Part shown: in pieces, positions 10,381-23,185 of the stretch
How the letters are laid out: each line of letters begins with the position of its first letter
Numbering within the stretch: the first letter of the stretch is position 1
Assembly: GCA_023101885.1 (NCBI GenBank)
Contig: JALPQD010000027.1
Span: 5,309,021 to 5,373,020 of the forward strand
Direction of reading: 5' to 3'
Origin: Typhlomys cinereus
Taxonomy: Eukaryota > Chordata > Mammalia > Rodentia > Platacanthomyidae
Length of the DNA: 64,000 nucleotides
Notes under the pieces: model-generated
Databases searched by the model: none
Seen by the model: only the letters and a program-made list of their open reading frames with translations
What the model was told of the DNA's origin: nothing
Position numbers and translations under genes: made by a program

Positions 10381-13300
10381 CTCTACAGGCACAATTCTTT
10401 TTACAAATAATATGCATTTTATGTCCAAGACTAAGGAATGGTAATCTCAAATACGCTAATGTAGCATCTTAGAAGGTAAAATGTCAAATCATGACTTAAA
10501 ATGTCTATATATCTGTCAATTTTTTATCACTAGCAAATTTGTTCACAGAGATCAAGAAGTATTAATAATTTGGTTTCTTGATAAACACAACTGTTTCACT
10601 TAAAACAGATGTGTGAACAGCAGTCAAGGGAATCATACAATTGGTGATCTGAAGGACAAAGGACTGAGCAGATAGAAGTCTCACCATTATAGAAGTCTGC
10701 CCTTTATTTTCCAGCTTCTCCTACAGCCATCTTTACAGCTACTTTCTCTTGGAATATTTTCCACAGCTGTGGATTTGGATTTTTTTAACATTGAAATGTA
10801 GGTATTAACAGACCATCTTTGTTGGGGTGACTGGAGGCTGCAGTGAAGTGAAGTGCGTAAAAGTGTAAACCTTTCCAGGTATTAACTCCTGTATGCAGCA
10901 AAGTTTAATAGTTTATTCCACTGGCTTTACCATATAGTTTATAAAACTCTGCATTCAACTTTAGTTTCTCTAATATTTTAAAACTCAGGTACTAAGCATC
11001 AGTTGGGCGACCTTATTGTTTGGAAATTTAATTCCTGAAGTAAAACTTTTTGTCTTGGATATTGCAGTTGTATTCTGAGCCTCATCTGCTAGTGCAAAGT
11101 TCTCTTTAATCTTAGACTAATGGTTAGTAATGATGATACTTGGGAATAATGTTTCTTTAAATTCTAGCACATTATCTTAATAGACTTCTAAGAATAGCAG
11201 ACCACTGGGAAAAGTCTCCCTGTGTTTCGATGCCACAAAGTAAAATCCAGCTCCCTCACCTTATGCCTCCTGGATTCTGGTACACAGAATCTCTGGGCAT
11301 CACCTTATTAAAGAGATTTTGGAGCTGTCAGCCATCCTGGACTAGGGGTGTCCTAAGACCCTTTCACATCAGTCTTGTAAAATGAATTCCAGTAATTTTA
11401 CAAAGCTGCATTTGGAAACCCAGCAACAGAATGTTTTCAAAGTGATTTCTGTTTGACCAATCACAATTTCCAAAATTATCACTCAATTAAGATTTTCCAA
11501 AATGAAGCAACATTGTCTGTGCATGCTTCAAGTCATCCATATCTAAACTTTCATACCTGGAGTTCTGAGCTCTGTGAAGAGTTTGTGAAAATCCAAAAGT
11601 TTATTTTTAGTAGTCCTACAAGTATGAAGAGTTGCAAAATGTGTTTTTCACCAAAAAGATAGTAATGCTTCATTTATTCTCCAGTCCTAGCTGCATTCTC
11701 TCTGTCATCTTTAAGTTATATATTGCTTATAGTACACCCTCTGGAACTGCAGAAAAAATAGTCTATGCTCTTGCAAAGGAAACACTATTCTTTTAACATA
11801 AAAACATAGATAATTGCTGTGATTTTCATTTTCATATAGATACTTTTGATAATACGCCTTGTGACCACACAAGTTTCAATACTGAAACAGCTAACATTTT
11901 TAATCACTCACTACATTGCCTGGTACTTTTAAAAATTAAAGCCATAGGGGAAAGATTTAAAGTACATGTCAATCCTTAAGTGCTTCAGCTTATATAAATT
12001 CTGCACAGCCCAGACTGATCTGTATACCTTAGAAAGTGTCCATCCTTCATACTGAGGTGCTTTTAAAGATTGGAAATATTCCATGAATTATAATAATTTT
12101 GTACATTTTCAAAACAGTAAAGCTTAATTTGATGTTTTAATCATTTTAATTAAAAAATCTATTCTGACTTTAAGTGACACACCTGGCATATCACAATAAG
12201 TCATTGACAGCAATTATAGGATTACGCTTAGAAAAGCCTGCTGCTTTTATGCTTTTTCTTGCATGGATAAAACATGAATTAAGCTATTTGATTTTCCTGC
12301 AATAGCATTATTCATTAAGGAGTGCCTATAAGTTAGTAATTTCAAATTTGAAATCACTGTTTTGAATCAATTCTCCAGTGTTTTCTCCTGATCTATCTGT
12401 ATTTGAAATTTTTGGACAGAATTTTAAATTTAGGTAAATTTTAAAAGGCATACAATAACACTATGTAGGGACATTCATAAGATATTATTGACTGTAAATT
12501 CTACTTCTTTAATGTGAATCCTCTATATCTACACATCTTCAAATGTAGATTTTTATACTCATATACATATATATGTCAGAGAGATTTTAATATTAATTAT
12601 ATAGTCCAGCAATGTAATTTCTTAATGAAACTATTCTTGGTCTTTAGAGTCAAATTCAGACTTTATTATTTATAATTTATTTCCAGATTTATAATTTGTG
12701 ATTGCAAATGCATAATATATTTTCAAATTTAATGTTAATCTAGACTTGGAGACTATTTCAAAATAAGTTACCTGATACCACACTATTTAATGAATAATGC
12801 CAGCCGATATTATATGAACTTCTTTAGTAAGTGGTTTAAACTTGGATTGTACAGTAGTCTATGTATTCATCTATGCAAAGTTATCTTGCTACAGCAATGT
12901 AAATATGATTAATATAGGATGATTCCATTTTGTAACTGATAGGAATTGTGTCAATGATAGTGCTATATTTAATAACTTTTTCAAATTTCATTCACTAGTT
13001 TTACACTGTGAGAATTTTTCTTCATTTGAATATTATAACCTATGTTTTCCAAGCTATTTATGTTAATATTTATGTTAAATATTTAACTAATTTTAAATAT
13101 TAGATTTTAATTAGATTTTTAAATATTAAATTTAAGTAGCATAGGTTAAGTAAGTAATATGTTATAGATAGAGCTATATTTTAGACTAGCATTTAATAAT
13201 TAAACAAGTACATGTTTAATTTATCTCTGGTTTCTTCATCTTTTGTGGTAACTGTGATATGTCAACACAAAAGAAGTACATGTTCACACATGTTATCTAT

Positions 13301-13970
13301 TTATTCACAAAATATCACATTTTAGAAATCAAACTGATTTTGAAGCCATTATAATAAAGCTTAATTACAAGTATAAGAGACAGAAATAGATATTTCTTAT
13401 TTCCATGGATTATCTTAGCAGAGTATTCAATACTGGAAAATGCAATAATAAATTCTTCATATCACACCAAAATATTCAGAACTTAATAGGAAAACATAAA
13501 GAATTTTGTACTTATCTGAATTCAAATTTTAAGTAGGAAAATCACTATGTTTAATTTCTATCCTGGATTCTCCCTTAAAACTACTACTACTGACAATTCA
13601 TTTGATGTGTAGTCTATCTTATAAATATTTTTAAGGCTTTGTCACTCCTAAACATGTTCAAAGGAAAATATATTACCAAAATTCCTTCTTTTAGTCCCTT
13701 TATTTACTACATCTGCAAATTTGCCAATAAGCAAATTTGTAAGTTGAAAGGGACTGATGTTGATTATTTGGACAATTTTCTATTTATTGTTTCTGTTCTC
13801 CAAGTTCGTTTTCTTTGTACTATCAAATGTATTAATTCTGTGTACCCAAAATATGCTTTAAAGACAAGCATAAATGATATTCTCGCTTTAGGATTCATGT
13901 AAAGGTGAAGGTACATAAGGCTATGTACTCTAAAACCTGAGAGTTTCCTATTGTGTAGGTCTGGTGAGGA
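10379..13970. other. no gene seen; long repeat-poor AT-rich interval
   Basis: No SINE, LTR or L1 is recognised in about 3.6 kb, which is unusual for this window. A perfect 16-bp palindrome 'atttcaaatttgaaat' sits at 12339-12354. Short frames at 11453-11662 and 13639-13902 resemble no known protein. Old degraded repeats may be present but are not visible by eye. Confidence 0.4.
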
Positions 13971-14035
13971 CAAGTCTCTTGCAGTAGTTTCCTGGATGCA
14001 GCAACCCTATCTTGAGTGGAATTTCTTGGCCAGTA

Positions 14036-14155
14036 GTGGACTTTCCCGTCTTTAGGTTCTTACAATCTTTCTTCAGCCTTCTTCTACAAAATTCCTTGAA
14101 CCTTGGTATGGAAAGAGATTTGGTTGGTCTAATTCAAGCAACAAGGATCTCAGGA
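14036..14155 (-). mobile_element. L1 3'-UTR fragment, antisense
   Basis: Plus-strand 'gttcttacaatctttcttca', then 'attccttgaaccttggtatg', then 'gaaagagatttggttggtct' follow the order of the L1 3'-end segments at 24.5, 33.5 and 51.0 kb, with many substitutions. It abuts a purine-rich, sense-oriented piece, so the two may be one inverted insertion (see findings). Confidence 0.6.
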
Positions 14156-14159
14156 AAAA

Positions 14160-14455
14160 CAAATGCATACAGTAGTAACCTTAGGGGCTAGGGCCAGGCA
14201 GAAGGGGCATGACCTTATCAATGAGTGTGCCGTAAGATTAAGGTCACTCAGTCTGCCACAGCGGCCTGAGCCCCCACTACATCAGGTAATCCAAAGGGAA
14301 CACCAGGACCCACAGTAGCAGAAAGACAGGAGGGTAAGAGGAAGTGAGAGGGATTGGTGAAGGGAGGAGAGGATGGGAAAAGAAGGGGAAGGAAGGGAAG
14401 GGGACATGAAAACCGTGATTATGTGTATAAAACTAGGAAAGTAAAAATAAAAAAC
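14160..14455 (+). mobile_element. probable L1 3'-UTR, sense, with polypurine tract
   Basis: A moderately GC-rich lead ('cagcggcctgagcccccact' near 14258) passes into a G/A-only tract at about 14325-14408, then an A-rich end at about 14440-14455. That is the usual layout of a rodent L1 3'-UTR. The lead does not align by eye with the other L1 copies here, so it may belong to a different subfamily. Confidence 0.5.
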
Positions 14456-14625
14456 AACCCTGAATCATTACTAGATATTCAACTGCCTGCATATCTCTGA
14501 GGTTAATGTAAAGACTGAAGTGAGCACATTCTTGGGTTCTTGGCTCTCTGAAGCTTCACAACTCTGTTGCACAGCAATGTTCAGGATTTTCTCCTTTTAA
14601 TTTCATGCCGTGACTCTTCACACTT

Positions 14626-14834
14626 TTTTTTTCTGCTCATACAAACATAATAGGAACCCCTGTCCCCTCCCTCCCTCCACTCCTCTCTGGACCTCCCTGT
14701 TCCCTCCTGGCTTTGTCCCTTCTTTTCCCCCCTCCCTCCCTTTCTCCCAATGACCCCTCCCCCCCATCTCTGAAGCATCCTTTAATGAGTATATCAAACT
14801 TTCCTCTGGGTCCTCCTCTCTGATGAGGTGTAAG
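14626..14834 (-). mobile_element. 5'-truncated L1 3' end (about 210 bp)
   Basis: The C/T-rich tract at 14660-14770 is the antisense of the L1 polypurine tract. It is followed by 'ctctgggtcctcctctctga' and 'tgaggtgtaaggact', as in the copy at 24.25 kb. Flanking 14-bp repeats, 'gactcttcacactt' at 14612-14625 and 'gactcttcatactt' at 14835-14848 (one mismatch), look like the target-site duplication, which sets the ends and shows severe 5' truncation. Confidence 0.8.
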
Positions 14835-15160
14835 GACTCTTCATACTTCTATAGCGATCTCATTTTAATCTGAAATAACTGCATGAGGAAGGGAAACCCA
14901 AAATTCGTTCGAAGTTCTTTTCATTCCATGTTTGACAACAGCTTGAATTCTTATCCTTTAAACCTGCAGAAAGAAAGTAACTTTGAATATGTGTTATATG
15001 TCAAGAATTGTGCTAGACTAAACATCATCAGTCTTACCTTCTGACAGCAGGCTTCGAGGTAGGCGAGCATTCTATATTGCAGATGAGGGAATTGATTATG
15101 AGGGCAAGTAATGATACAATGTCATACTAGATAAAGTTAAATACTTTGCATTCCCTTTTT

Positions 15161-15414
15161 ATTTTTTTATTAATTATTTATTCAATTGTGTATTATGCGT
15201 GTGTATGTGTGTGTGTAGAACCACGTGCAAATTCGGGAACCACCATGGATGCCTCCACCTCCTCCTTGTTTACTCTGCCCAGGGATTCACAGGCTCCGCC
15301 CTACCAGGACCGGAAACGCAGGCCGCCCCAGCTTCCACCCGCCGTCTATATATGGGGTCTAGGATCCGAACTCAGGACCTTCCGCCTGCAAGGCAGAGCC
15401 ACCTCTCCGGGCCC
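15161..15414 (-). mobile_element. young tRNA-derived SINE, copy 2
   Basis: Antisense copy of the family seen at 8427. The T-rich tail is at 15161-15190, then a GT-rich stretch, 'attcgggaaccaccatgg', and the tRNA-like head ending 'agccacctctccgggcc'. Target-site duplication 'tgcattcccttttt' at 15147-15160 and 15415-15428. Open frames across it (for example 15199-15519) arise because the family's antisense strand happens to be open; they are not genes. Confidence 0.9.
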
Positions 15415-15428
15415 TGCATTCCCTTTTT

Positions 15429-17030
15429 TAGTCATATAACAGCCGTATTCAGTCACTGTGGGCTCATATTCTTTATATACAAAAAAGATGGTAGTAGCTT
15501 TTATCATATAATATTATGAATATTTGATTATTGGGATTTGGCATCCAGTTTGATATCTGTCATTAATGTAGTTAATTTTTATGAGAATGGTCCTTTGGAG
15601 TTATTTAACCTTCACTTTTTCTAAGTATGCGGATAGGATACTAACTGAAGACATATCTTCACAAAATAAGACAGAGTCTGATCATCATTGCTGTCCAATC
15701 TGATGTCAGATTGAGAAATATTGAGAAAGCAATTTTGTAAAGTATGTAAGGGCTGGAGGATTGGAAAGAGTGCTGATAAATATCTCCTGGACATGACACG
15801 ATGCTGCATCCCTGAACTCACGGCTAGAGTGACTCTACACAAGACATGCACTAACATGCTCCCATAAATGCTGCATCCTGGATAAGGGAGGGACTTATAG
15901 GGCCTGATCCATCTCGAAGAAGTTAAGAAAAAGATAAAAGTTAAGGAAAATAAAAGGTATATTCTTGAATGATAAATTGCCCTTGCTCAGATTAATATCC
16001 CTCACCTGTATTCATGCAGGGCACTCCTAATTTAATGTGTTGGGTCTCAGAAAACAAACAAAAAAGACATGAAAGTAGGAAGGACATTTTGGAAAGAATG
16101 GAGATTTGATGGAAGGGGGAAGTCAATAAAAGAGAATAATGGGAGCTATGAAAAAGGAAATATATATGTATGTAAAAGGAATTGTGAAAAAAGAAATATT
16201 TTTAAAAGACAGGAAAAGAAAATAATGCTAATGTTATGCTGGGAATTTATTTGCACAACTTAGTAAATCCTTAAGTTTTTTTTTTAACATTCTGCCTGTT
16301 ATCACTGAGAAACAATATCAACTAATTATAAATTTATATGAATATTGGTAATAAGAATGAATCATCAAATTTTGAGCATGTTGTCATATTTTATTAGTCT
16401 ATAAAATTTAAAGATAGCAATTTGTATACAAATAAAATATTGCACAAAAAGCAGTGCATGAAAAATGATGCTAAAAAGTAATTTTACTTAAATGTGAGAG
16501 AGCTTTTCTAAGCTTAAGAGTATTTATCAAAATTAATGATGTGGAACAGAGTTGTTACTCTTTACTGTTATCATCGATGTGTTGTCTTCCTCTGCTTTGC
16601 ACATCTTGTTCTAGAAGAGAGTTCAGTGATTAATGCACATATATCTCATGTTGTTAAATTTTCAGGTTTCAAAAATGATAAAACTGTTTTTGCAATAGAG
16701 TAGAAATTTTCTTCTGGAAAGAAAGTAATGAGCTAATAAATATAAAAATCAAAAGTGGCTATAAATTATGAGTATCACAGTTTTTCTGAAAAGTTGTTTA
16801 TGTTATAAAAGCAAGAAAAAAAATGAGAAACTGATCCTTTTGGTTTGTTTATGTAAACATGGAGAGTCTTTGGACTGCCATTCAGATTAGCATTCCATAT
16901 GCAAGTATATGAGTATTTATTCCATGTAAGTTCATTTGGTAATGTCAAAGACACTGAAATTGAAAAGAGATAACCTTGGCTATCAGGAACATTATAAATA
17001 GTTGCATTATTTGGTAATATTATATGAATT
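15429..17030. other. no gene seen
   Basis: AT-rich, no recognised repeat. Frames at 15621-15857 (minus) and 16069-16263 (plus) have no recognisable similarity and the latter is a Lys/Glu/Asn-rich low-complexity translation of A/G-rich DNA. Confidence 0.4.
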
Positions 17031-17034
17031 ATTG

Positions 17035-17439
17035 TAGCAGTTCACCTGCATCAAACAGCTTAAGGGAGTAAGAGGTTTATTTTCACTTACAATTACTGTT
17101 TACAATTCTTAGTCCAACTTGACTGGAGAGCACGTACTAACACCAGGGTTGAAGGAAGTGGCCACACTATCTCTACATAATGGCTGAGAGAGGGACGATC
17201 CTTACTTGCCAAACCAGCATGTCTGACCAAGTATACACCAGGATGCCAACTCCCTCAACGAACAGTCCATCTTTTATTCTAGCGCCTAATTCCACCCATC
17301 ATAGGCTAGGTGCTCTCCATCAACTAGACAATCTCCTCCATGCTTGCTCTGGGCTCAGTTCAACCATTAATTCTGCACAAATGTGCCCAGAGCTCAAATC
17401 CTTAACAGTCAAGTTGACACCTGTGCCTAACTGTAAAAT
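17035..17439 (-). mobile_element. solo ERVL-type LTR, family A, antisense
   Basis: Reversed, it begins 'acagttaggcacaggtgtca', continues 'acttgactgttaaggattt', then 'gagctctgggcacatttgtg', and includes 'cagacatgctggtttggcaa'. The plus-strand left end 'aagaggtttattttcactta' matches the left end of the copy at 43.5 kb. No coding interior is attached. The 111-codon plus-strand frame here is a shadow of the LTR. Confidence 0.8.
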
Positions 17440-20129
17440 TTACCAATATAAAATTATCAATATAAAAATTTTAATAAGTTCAACCAGTTTGATTAACAAA
17501 TATGAGAGTTCATAAAATGTCAGAGGAGATCTACTCCTTAAATAATCTCCCATTGTTAGTATATTATAATTACATTAAGTAACACGGGAGATAATGTTGA
17601 TTTTCACTTTCAAAAGCTGTTGTAATTTCCTTTATTTGTGTAATTAAACTAGAAGAGCTGTAACACATTAAAACAGAGCTGATATAAAATTCTTAAATGA
17701 CAGTATTTTGCTTTGGGGCAAGAAAACATTTCCAAAAATTGCAAGTAATCTACTAATTAGGTATCTTTTAAATCATAAACATTCTTATCTCACCAATAAG
17801 ACATCATCTTATTAGCTTGTTTATTTTTAAGCATACCATTTTAATATTCTTGTCTTTTATTATTGTATATCTATGAAATATATGCCAACTACTATGCTCT
17901 TAAATAAGATTTCGGATTTAAATCACTGACAGTACCTAAGGAAAATGTATCATCTTCAGTAGATTATGTGTAAGCTGCAATAAGTGGAAGGTACTCAGTC
18001 TTCTAAATAATAGTGCCATAAAATTTTGATTTAAGATACATAAATATAATGTGAAATAATGTATAATAATATTCATGTAAAGTATAATTTTAGCAGTTTG
18101 CCTTAGTAAAAACATGTATGCCCACCTATGCAAAGGTATACATGAATTATTTACAAATGTAGAGTAAATATAATTTTTCTGTTTCTTAGATTTTAAGCTA
18201 AATGCTATCAGAGTGTAAATAGTATATAGCTATAAGGAATGTCTCAGCATTGTGCAGGTTAAAGTTAAGGAAAGTCATGTCTATCCAGAGTTCAACTCTC
18301 AGAAATCCCTCAGCACAGTGAAGATTATGGAAGCACAGTGAAGAAGTGGGAAGTTGACTGTACTGGTGGGACTTCTGGCCAGGAGAAAGTACACCAGTGT
18401 AAGGCAGAAGAGATATGGAAAGTTCAACACTCCAAGGAGTAGTATATTTCAGGCAATGCAAAACGCAAAATTGATCACTCATTGTCAAAGACACTCAGAG
18501 ATACAAGAAACTCCTTGACATGAGTATCAGCTACAGAGTAGTAAAAGTGAATTAAAGCTAATACAGAATTATTTTTCTGGCTTACGGTAGAATGGAGACA
18601 ATTAGAAATTAAGGAAGCATTGACCAGGAGAAACAAAGATGTTTAGTGTTTATTTTCTATTCAAATGATTTAATGAAGTTACAAAATATAAACGATAGCG
18701 TATTTGACAGTAATGCCAGATCTTCTGTTATGTTTGCTTCGGTATACTACTTATTATTCTATAACATATACTAAATAGATAATCAATTACTCATTATTAC
18801 AAACAGCAAATATTTGTTGAGTAGATCTTTTGTAAAATAAAAAATGAAATTTGTTTAAAATGAAAAACAAATTTGAGGAAGCATTAAAATTAACATAAGG
18901 AATGTGAAGCTAGATGAGGTCAAGGATTAATGGGAAATTATGAGAATCATGGATGAATGTTAGAAATAAACCTGAATTAATGCAACAACTATATGTTGTG
19001 GTAAATAGTCCTCTCTGACCCTGAGAAGCTAAAGAGAAAAATCAGTATGGATTGCTGTTCCTTTGTGTGCAAGCCTAGGAGTCAAGGAAGAAGAGACTTA
19101 AGGAGTTCTCTTACAGAGTTAGCTTCAACTCTCAGTTCTCTCATCTAAAGTATTGTCCTCTACATTCTGGATCTACAGCACAAATTTACTGAAATAAATG
19201 TTAGCAATTTTTTAAAGTATGCAATTCATTTCCATTGCAAATGTATGACTACCTTGTAAATGCCTCTTTCCTCCTCATTCCTGGCTGTTCTTAAAATAAA
19301 GTTCAAACTTATTTAAGAAGTAAGAGAAATTAATGTGATCATGGTGACAACGAAATATCACTGTTTACAGAGTCTGAAAACCCATTACCAGAATGTTAAG
19401 GACAGATGGAACCTCTGTGCTCACATATGATCTAATATAGCAGCATATTTGAATCACAGATGTGAATTCGATGAGCAATAATGGCTCATAGAGGAAACAT
19501 CCGTTGTCCTCAAGAAAGAATTGGAATACACATTCCTACACAATGTTCTTGCAACTCAGTAAGCATTTGTGTAAGCTAATAGCTATACTATCAAAAAACA
19601 AAGATCATCTATGTCTAAAGAGACTAGCTATAACATGGTACCCTGATACTGGAAAAGGAATGAACATCATTACCATAAACCAGCAAAAGAACAAAAATCA
19701 GAACTTGTACAGAGTTCTAGAGATCATAAGCTGAATATATTGCTAGAACAAACGATCTGATTTAAATTAGTGAAAGAGAAACTTGAAAGAATCTTTGTGA
19801 AAGGTTGATATTTATTGGGAAGGCAGTAATAATACTGAACAGGGAAAAACAGGATCCAAATGTGATTTGGGAGGATTTGTCCTGTGAAAATCTGAGCAAG
19901 AGAAATAAAAATCTCACTGAAATATTACCATCTAAAATTTTGTACTCTGAAAATAAGGCATCAGTACTGACTGATTTTTCTAAGACATGAAATGTTCAGA
20001 GGAAATTATGTGAGAATGTGTAAGAACAATGTGAAGAAATAAAACTACTTCTATTAGTCATCTCCAAATGAAATTAGGAAGATGAGTAGAAAGTATTTTG
20101 AGGGAAGAACTCTTTGTAGAAAAATGAAA
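17440..20129. other. no gene seen; AT-rich interval
   Basis: No repeat or gene recognised in about 2.7 kb. Frames up to 98 codons (18198-18494 minus) show no family resemblance. Confidence 0.4.
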
Positions 20130-20144
20130 GATTTTGATGTTTCT

Positions 20145-20425
20145 TTTAATTTTTTTATTCAATTGTGCGTGTGTATGTATGTGTGTGCAGGTGTATGTAT
20201 GTGTGTGTGTGTGTAGAACCACGGACGAATTCGGGAACCACCATGGACGCCTCCACCTCCTCCTTGTTTACTCTGCCCCGGGATTCACAGGCTCCGCCCT
20301 ACCAGAACCGAAAACGCAGGCCGCCCCTGCTTCCGCCAGCGTCTATACATGGGGTCTAGGATCTGAACTCAGGACCTTCCACCTGCAAGGCAGAGGCTTA
20401 ATCCTTGAGCCACTTCTCCAGCCCC
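20145..20425 (-). mobile_element. young tRNA-derived SINE, copy 3
   Basis: Antisense copy: T-rich tail, GT-rich stretch with 'gtgtgtgtgtgtag', then 'cgggaaccaccatggacgcc', 'tgccccgggattcacaggct', 'gcctgcttccgccagcg'-like body and head ending 'gccacttctccagcccc'. Perfect 15-bp target-site duplication 'gattttgatgtttct' at 20130-20144 and 20426-20440. It retains several CpGs and is probably young. Confidence 0.92.
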
Positions 20426-20825
20426 GATTTTGATGTTTCTAAGTGTGGAGAATAGTAACTCAAGAAATACCACAGTAATATTGCTATTCTATCAAAGAGG
20501 ATAATTCTTTTTTCAACCTTTTCAAAGTAGTTTGTTTCTTCCTTTGAATCTAAGTATAAGAATAGTTTCAATAATATTCAACAGCAAGACTTAGCTTATT
20601 TCTGAGCATTCTAATAACAGAGTTCATTGAAATCATTTGCTAATGTTCTCATACTTTACAACAATTCTTCAAGTTCAGTAATTAGCTACACCACAATGAG
20701 AAAAGAAATGGTGATGGTATTTGCTAAGGAATAACCAATGAAAAGTTAGAGAAAATATTGAACTCAGGCATACTTAACATGTTAGTAATGGATGAATGTA
20801 TAGGAGTATGTATCTGTAATATTTT

Positions 20826-21030
20826 TCTTGTCACAGGATACTTGACAAGAAGCAACATGAGAGAAAGTTTATTTTGGATTAAAGCTAAAGAGTATCTACA
20901 GTGATCCACTTCATCCAGTGAGTTTCCTCCTCCACATTCTTCCAAAACACCTCCAACTAGCTGGAGACTAAGTCAGGAAATATATGAGCTTTGCATGGAA
21001 GGATTTGACATCCAAACCATGAATATATGA
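20826..21030 (-). mobile_element. ERVL-MaLR-like LTR remnant
   Basis: Plus-strand 'tcacaggatacttgacaaga', then 'agcaacatgagagaaagttt' and 'attttggattaaagc', match the antisense 3' end of a common rodent MaLR/MT-like LTR as remembered. The remainder is degraded and is followed closely by the SINE at 21056. Confidence 0.55.
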
Positions 21031-21055
21031 AGGACCTATAAAAGATTTACAAGTT

Positions 21056-21331
21056 GGGGCTGGAGAGGTGGCTCAGGGGTTAAGCCTCCGCCCTGCAGGC
21101 GGAAGGACCTGAGTTCGGATCCCAGATCCCACGTATAGACGCCAGGCGGAAGCGGGGGCGGCCTGCGCTTCTGGTCCTGGTAGGGCGGAGCCTGTGAATC
21201 CCAGGGCAGAAGGAGGTGGAGGCGGTCCATGGTGGTTCCCGAATTCATCCGTGGTTCTACACATACACACACACACGCACACACGCATGCACATACATAC
21301 GCACATGTGCACAGTTGAATACATAATAAAA
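21056..21331 (+). mobile_element. young tRNA-derived SINE, copy 4
   Basis: Best-preserved sense copy. The head 'ggctggagaggtggctcagg' carries the A box. 'gagttcggatccc' is the B-box region about 50 bases on. The CpG-rich body has 'gcctgcgcttctggtcctgg' and 'gttcccgaattcatccgtgg', followed by a CA-rich stretch and A tail. A 14-bp target-site duplication 'aaaagatttacaag' lies at 21040-21053 and 21332-21345. Compared with copy 1 it lacks about 8 bases after 'cccagggcag'. Retained CpGs suggest recent insertion. Confidence 0.93.
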
Positions 21332-21345
21332 AAAAGATTTACAAG

Positions 21346-22730
21346 CAAGAAATGAGGGTCAATAATTTAATTTAAAATTAGGTTCTGCAATTTTTGAAAT
21401 TCTTGACTCTTTAGGACATATTCAAGAAATAAACTCTTTGGGAAAATCTCATCTCTATTTTTATGCTGCAATCCTAATCTAAAAAGATATGCCTACTGAT
21501 GGAAAAAAATACCCTTCTTTTTCTACAGTGTCAGATTTTATTACAATACTTCCTGTGCACTAGCTCAAGGATTAGCTAACTGATTCCTCTCCTTTGTTTT
21601 CCCATTTTCTTTTCCCTGATGAATAGTCCAAGAAGTGTCTCCTGCTTGAGAATTGTTTCAGAACTCTTATAAACACAATTCATACTTCTACAAGGGTTAA
21701 TATAGAAAAAGGAGAAAATTGATACTAATTAAACCTTATGAGACAGATATTCTGACAAACACTGACATCAGTTTCTATATCAAGTAAAGGTTCAGATATG
21801 CTTAGTAATTTGTTCACAAAACCACAAACTTATGATTAGAACTAGTATGAAGACTAAGTCCATTTAACACCACAAGGTTTATCTTAAACTGAGTATTCTT
21901 GTCCAGTGGGAAATTTAAAAATCTCGAAATATACCTCAGACTTTTTTTGTCCTAGTACTTACAAAATGAGTGCTACAACGTAGTTCCATACTTAAAGTGC
22001 AGACAAATTTTCAATTTTGTGCAATATAATTTGTTTGATGCTTCATATTGACAGATAATTCTCAGTAGGTTTTGATGTTCCAAAAATGACCTTGTGCAAG
22101 AATTATTGTATTCTTCAAAGGGATCCTTTGGGATCTTGAACTACTGTAGATTCATTCTGTAAAACTAATGAAAAATGAGCATGTTAAGCATAGAATCATA
22201 GATGATATCTTATGATAAATGGCTTGAACTATAAGGAACTTCTACACATTTACACACGTATATACACATACTTATTTTCTAATCACAAAATGGTACAGAA
22301 AATTCATAAATGAAGCCTTGTATAGAGAAGAACAAACAATAAATATTGGTAAACAATTATTCTAAAAAATACTACTAGAAAAATTTTAAGGGACAAAGTG
22401 TCAGCAGATGAGCACTGAAAGGAAAAATGTTGCTGTAGCGCAGTATGACATTGGAACTAAACTTTCACTATGCTCTTGAAATGCTAATAAAGCTCTAATT
22501 TCTATCAGGAAGATCATGAATCATAAGTGCAAGAATTCAAGAAGGGATAATGAGACAGTGGAAGGAAATAGAGTGTCACCTGGCAGAATGAGTGAGGCAG
22601 AGGAGAAAAACCTGAAATAGCACAGAGATATAAAAGATGTGAGAATACACAAAAGGAGCAGATGTGAAAATACACATCGAAGAAGAGACTAAGGACAAAG
22701 AGCAGATCAAGGAGATCCTGGATCTCATGT
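21346..22730. other. no gene seen
   Basis: AT-rich, no recognised repeat or coding pattern in about 1.4 kb. Confidence 0.4.
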
Positions 22731-22734
22731 AAAA

Positions 22735-22908
22735 TTGTCAGGAGGATAAGACAGTTGCCTGTAATTCTGGCACTGGAAAGGTAGAGCCTGAGAAATGCCA
22801 AAGAAGTACATGATGATCCCTGATGTAACCCTTGGGCTCCACAAGCATACATACTCAAGTGCTCTCTTTTACACAGACACAGAGACACACATGCACACAC
22901 ACACGCAT
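22735..22908 (+). mobile_element. possible old tRNA-derived SINE with CA tail
   Basis: Segments 'gttgcctgtaattctggcac' and 'gatgatccctgatgtaaccc' followed by a CA-rich end 'cacacatgcacacacacac' resemble the body and tail of the SINE at 2423, heavily diverged. No head or target-site duplication is clear. Confidence 0.4.
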
Positions 22909-23185
22909 CAGGGAGAAATGATATGTCTGTGAACCAGAGAAGCAGAGTCTATCAGTGCATAATTGGAGTCCTTGATAAAAAAGCAATATAAATATGATGA
23001 AACAGAACAGATATTTGAAAATGTAACTTGAGAAAAAGTTGTAAACATAAAAGCACACCTATTCCATTGAAAGGAGATATTGTAAAATAATAAAAAAGTT
23101 GAGCCAATGAACTGTAAGACATATTCATCTATTACAAGCCCGACATACATTTTCAAGGTATATTATAGTAAATTTCTCAGTTTTT

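Noticed and set aside
15146..15519. Overlapping frames of 97 and 106 codons with similar predicted products at 15.2, 20.2, 21.2 and 38.6 kb
   Set aside because: The 'shared protein' is the antisense (or sense) translation of the same young SINE. The similarity follows from recent copying of the element, not from a gene family.
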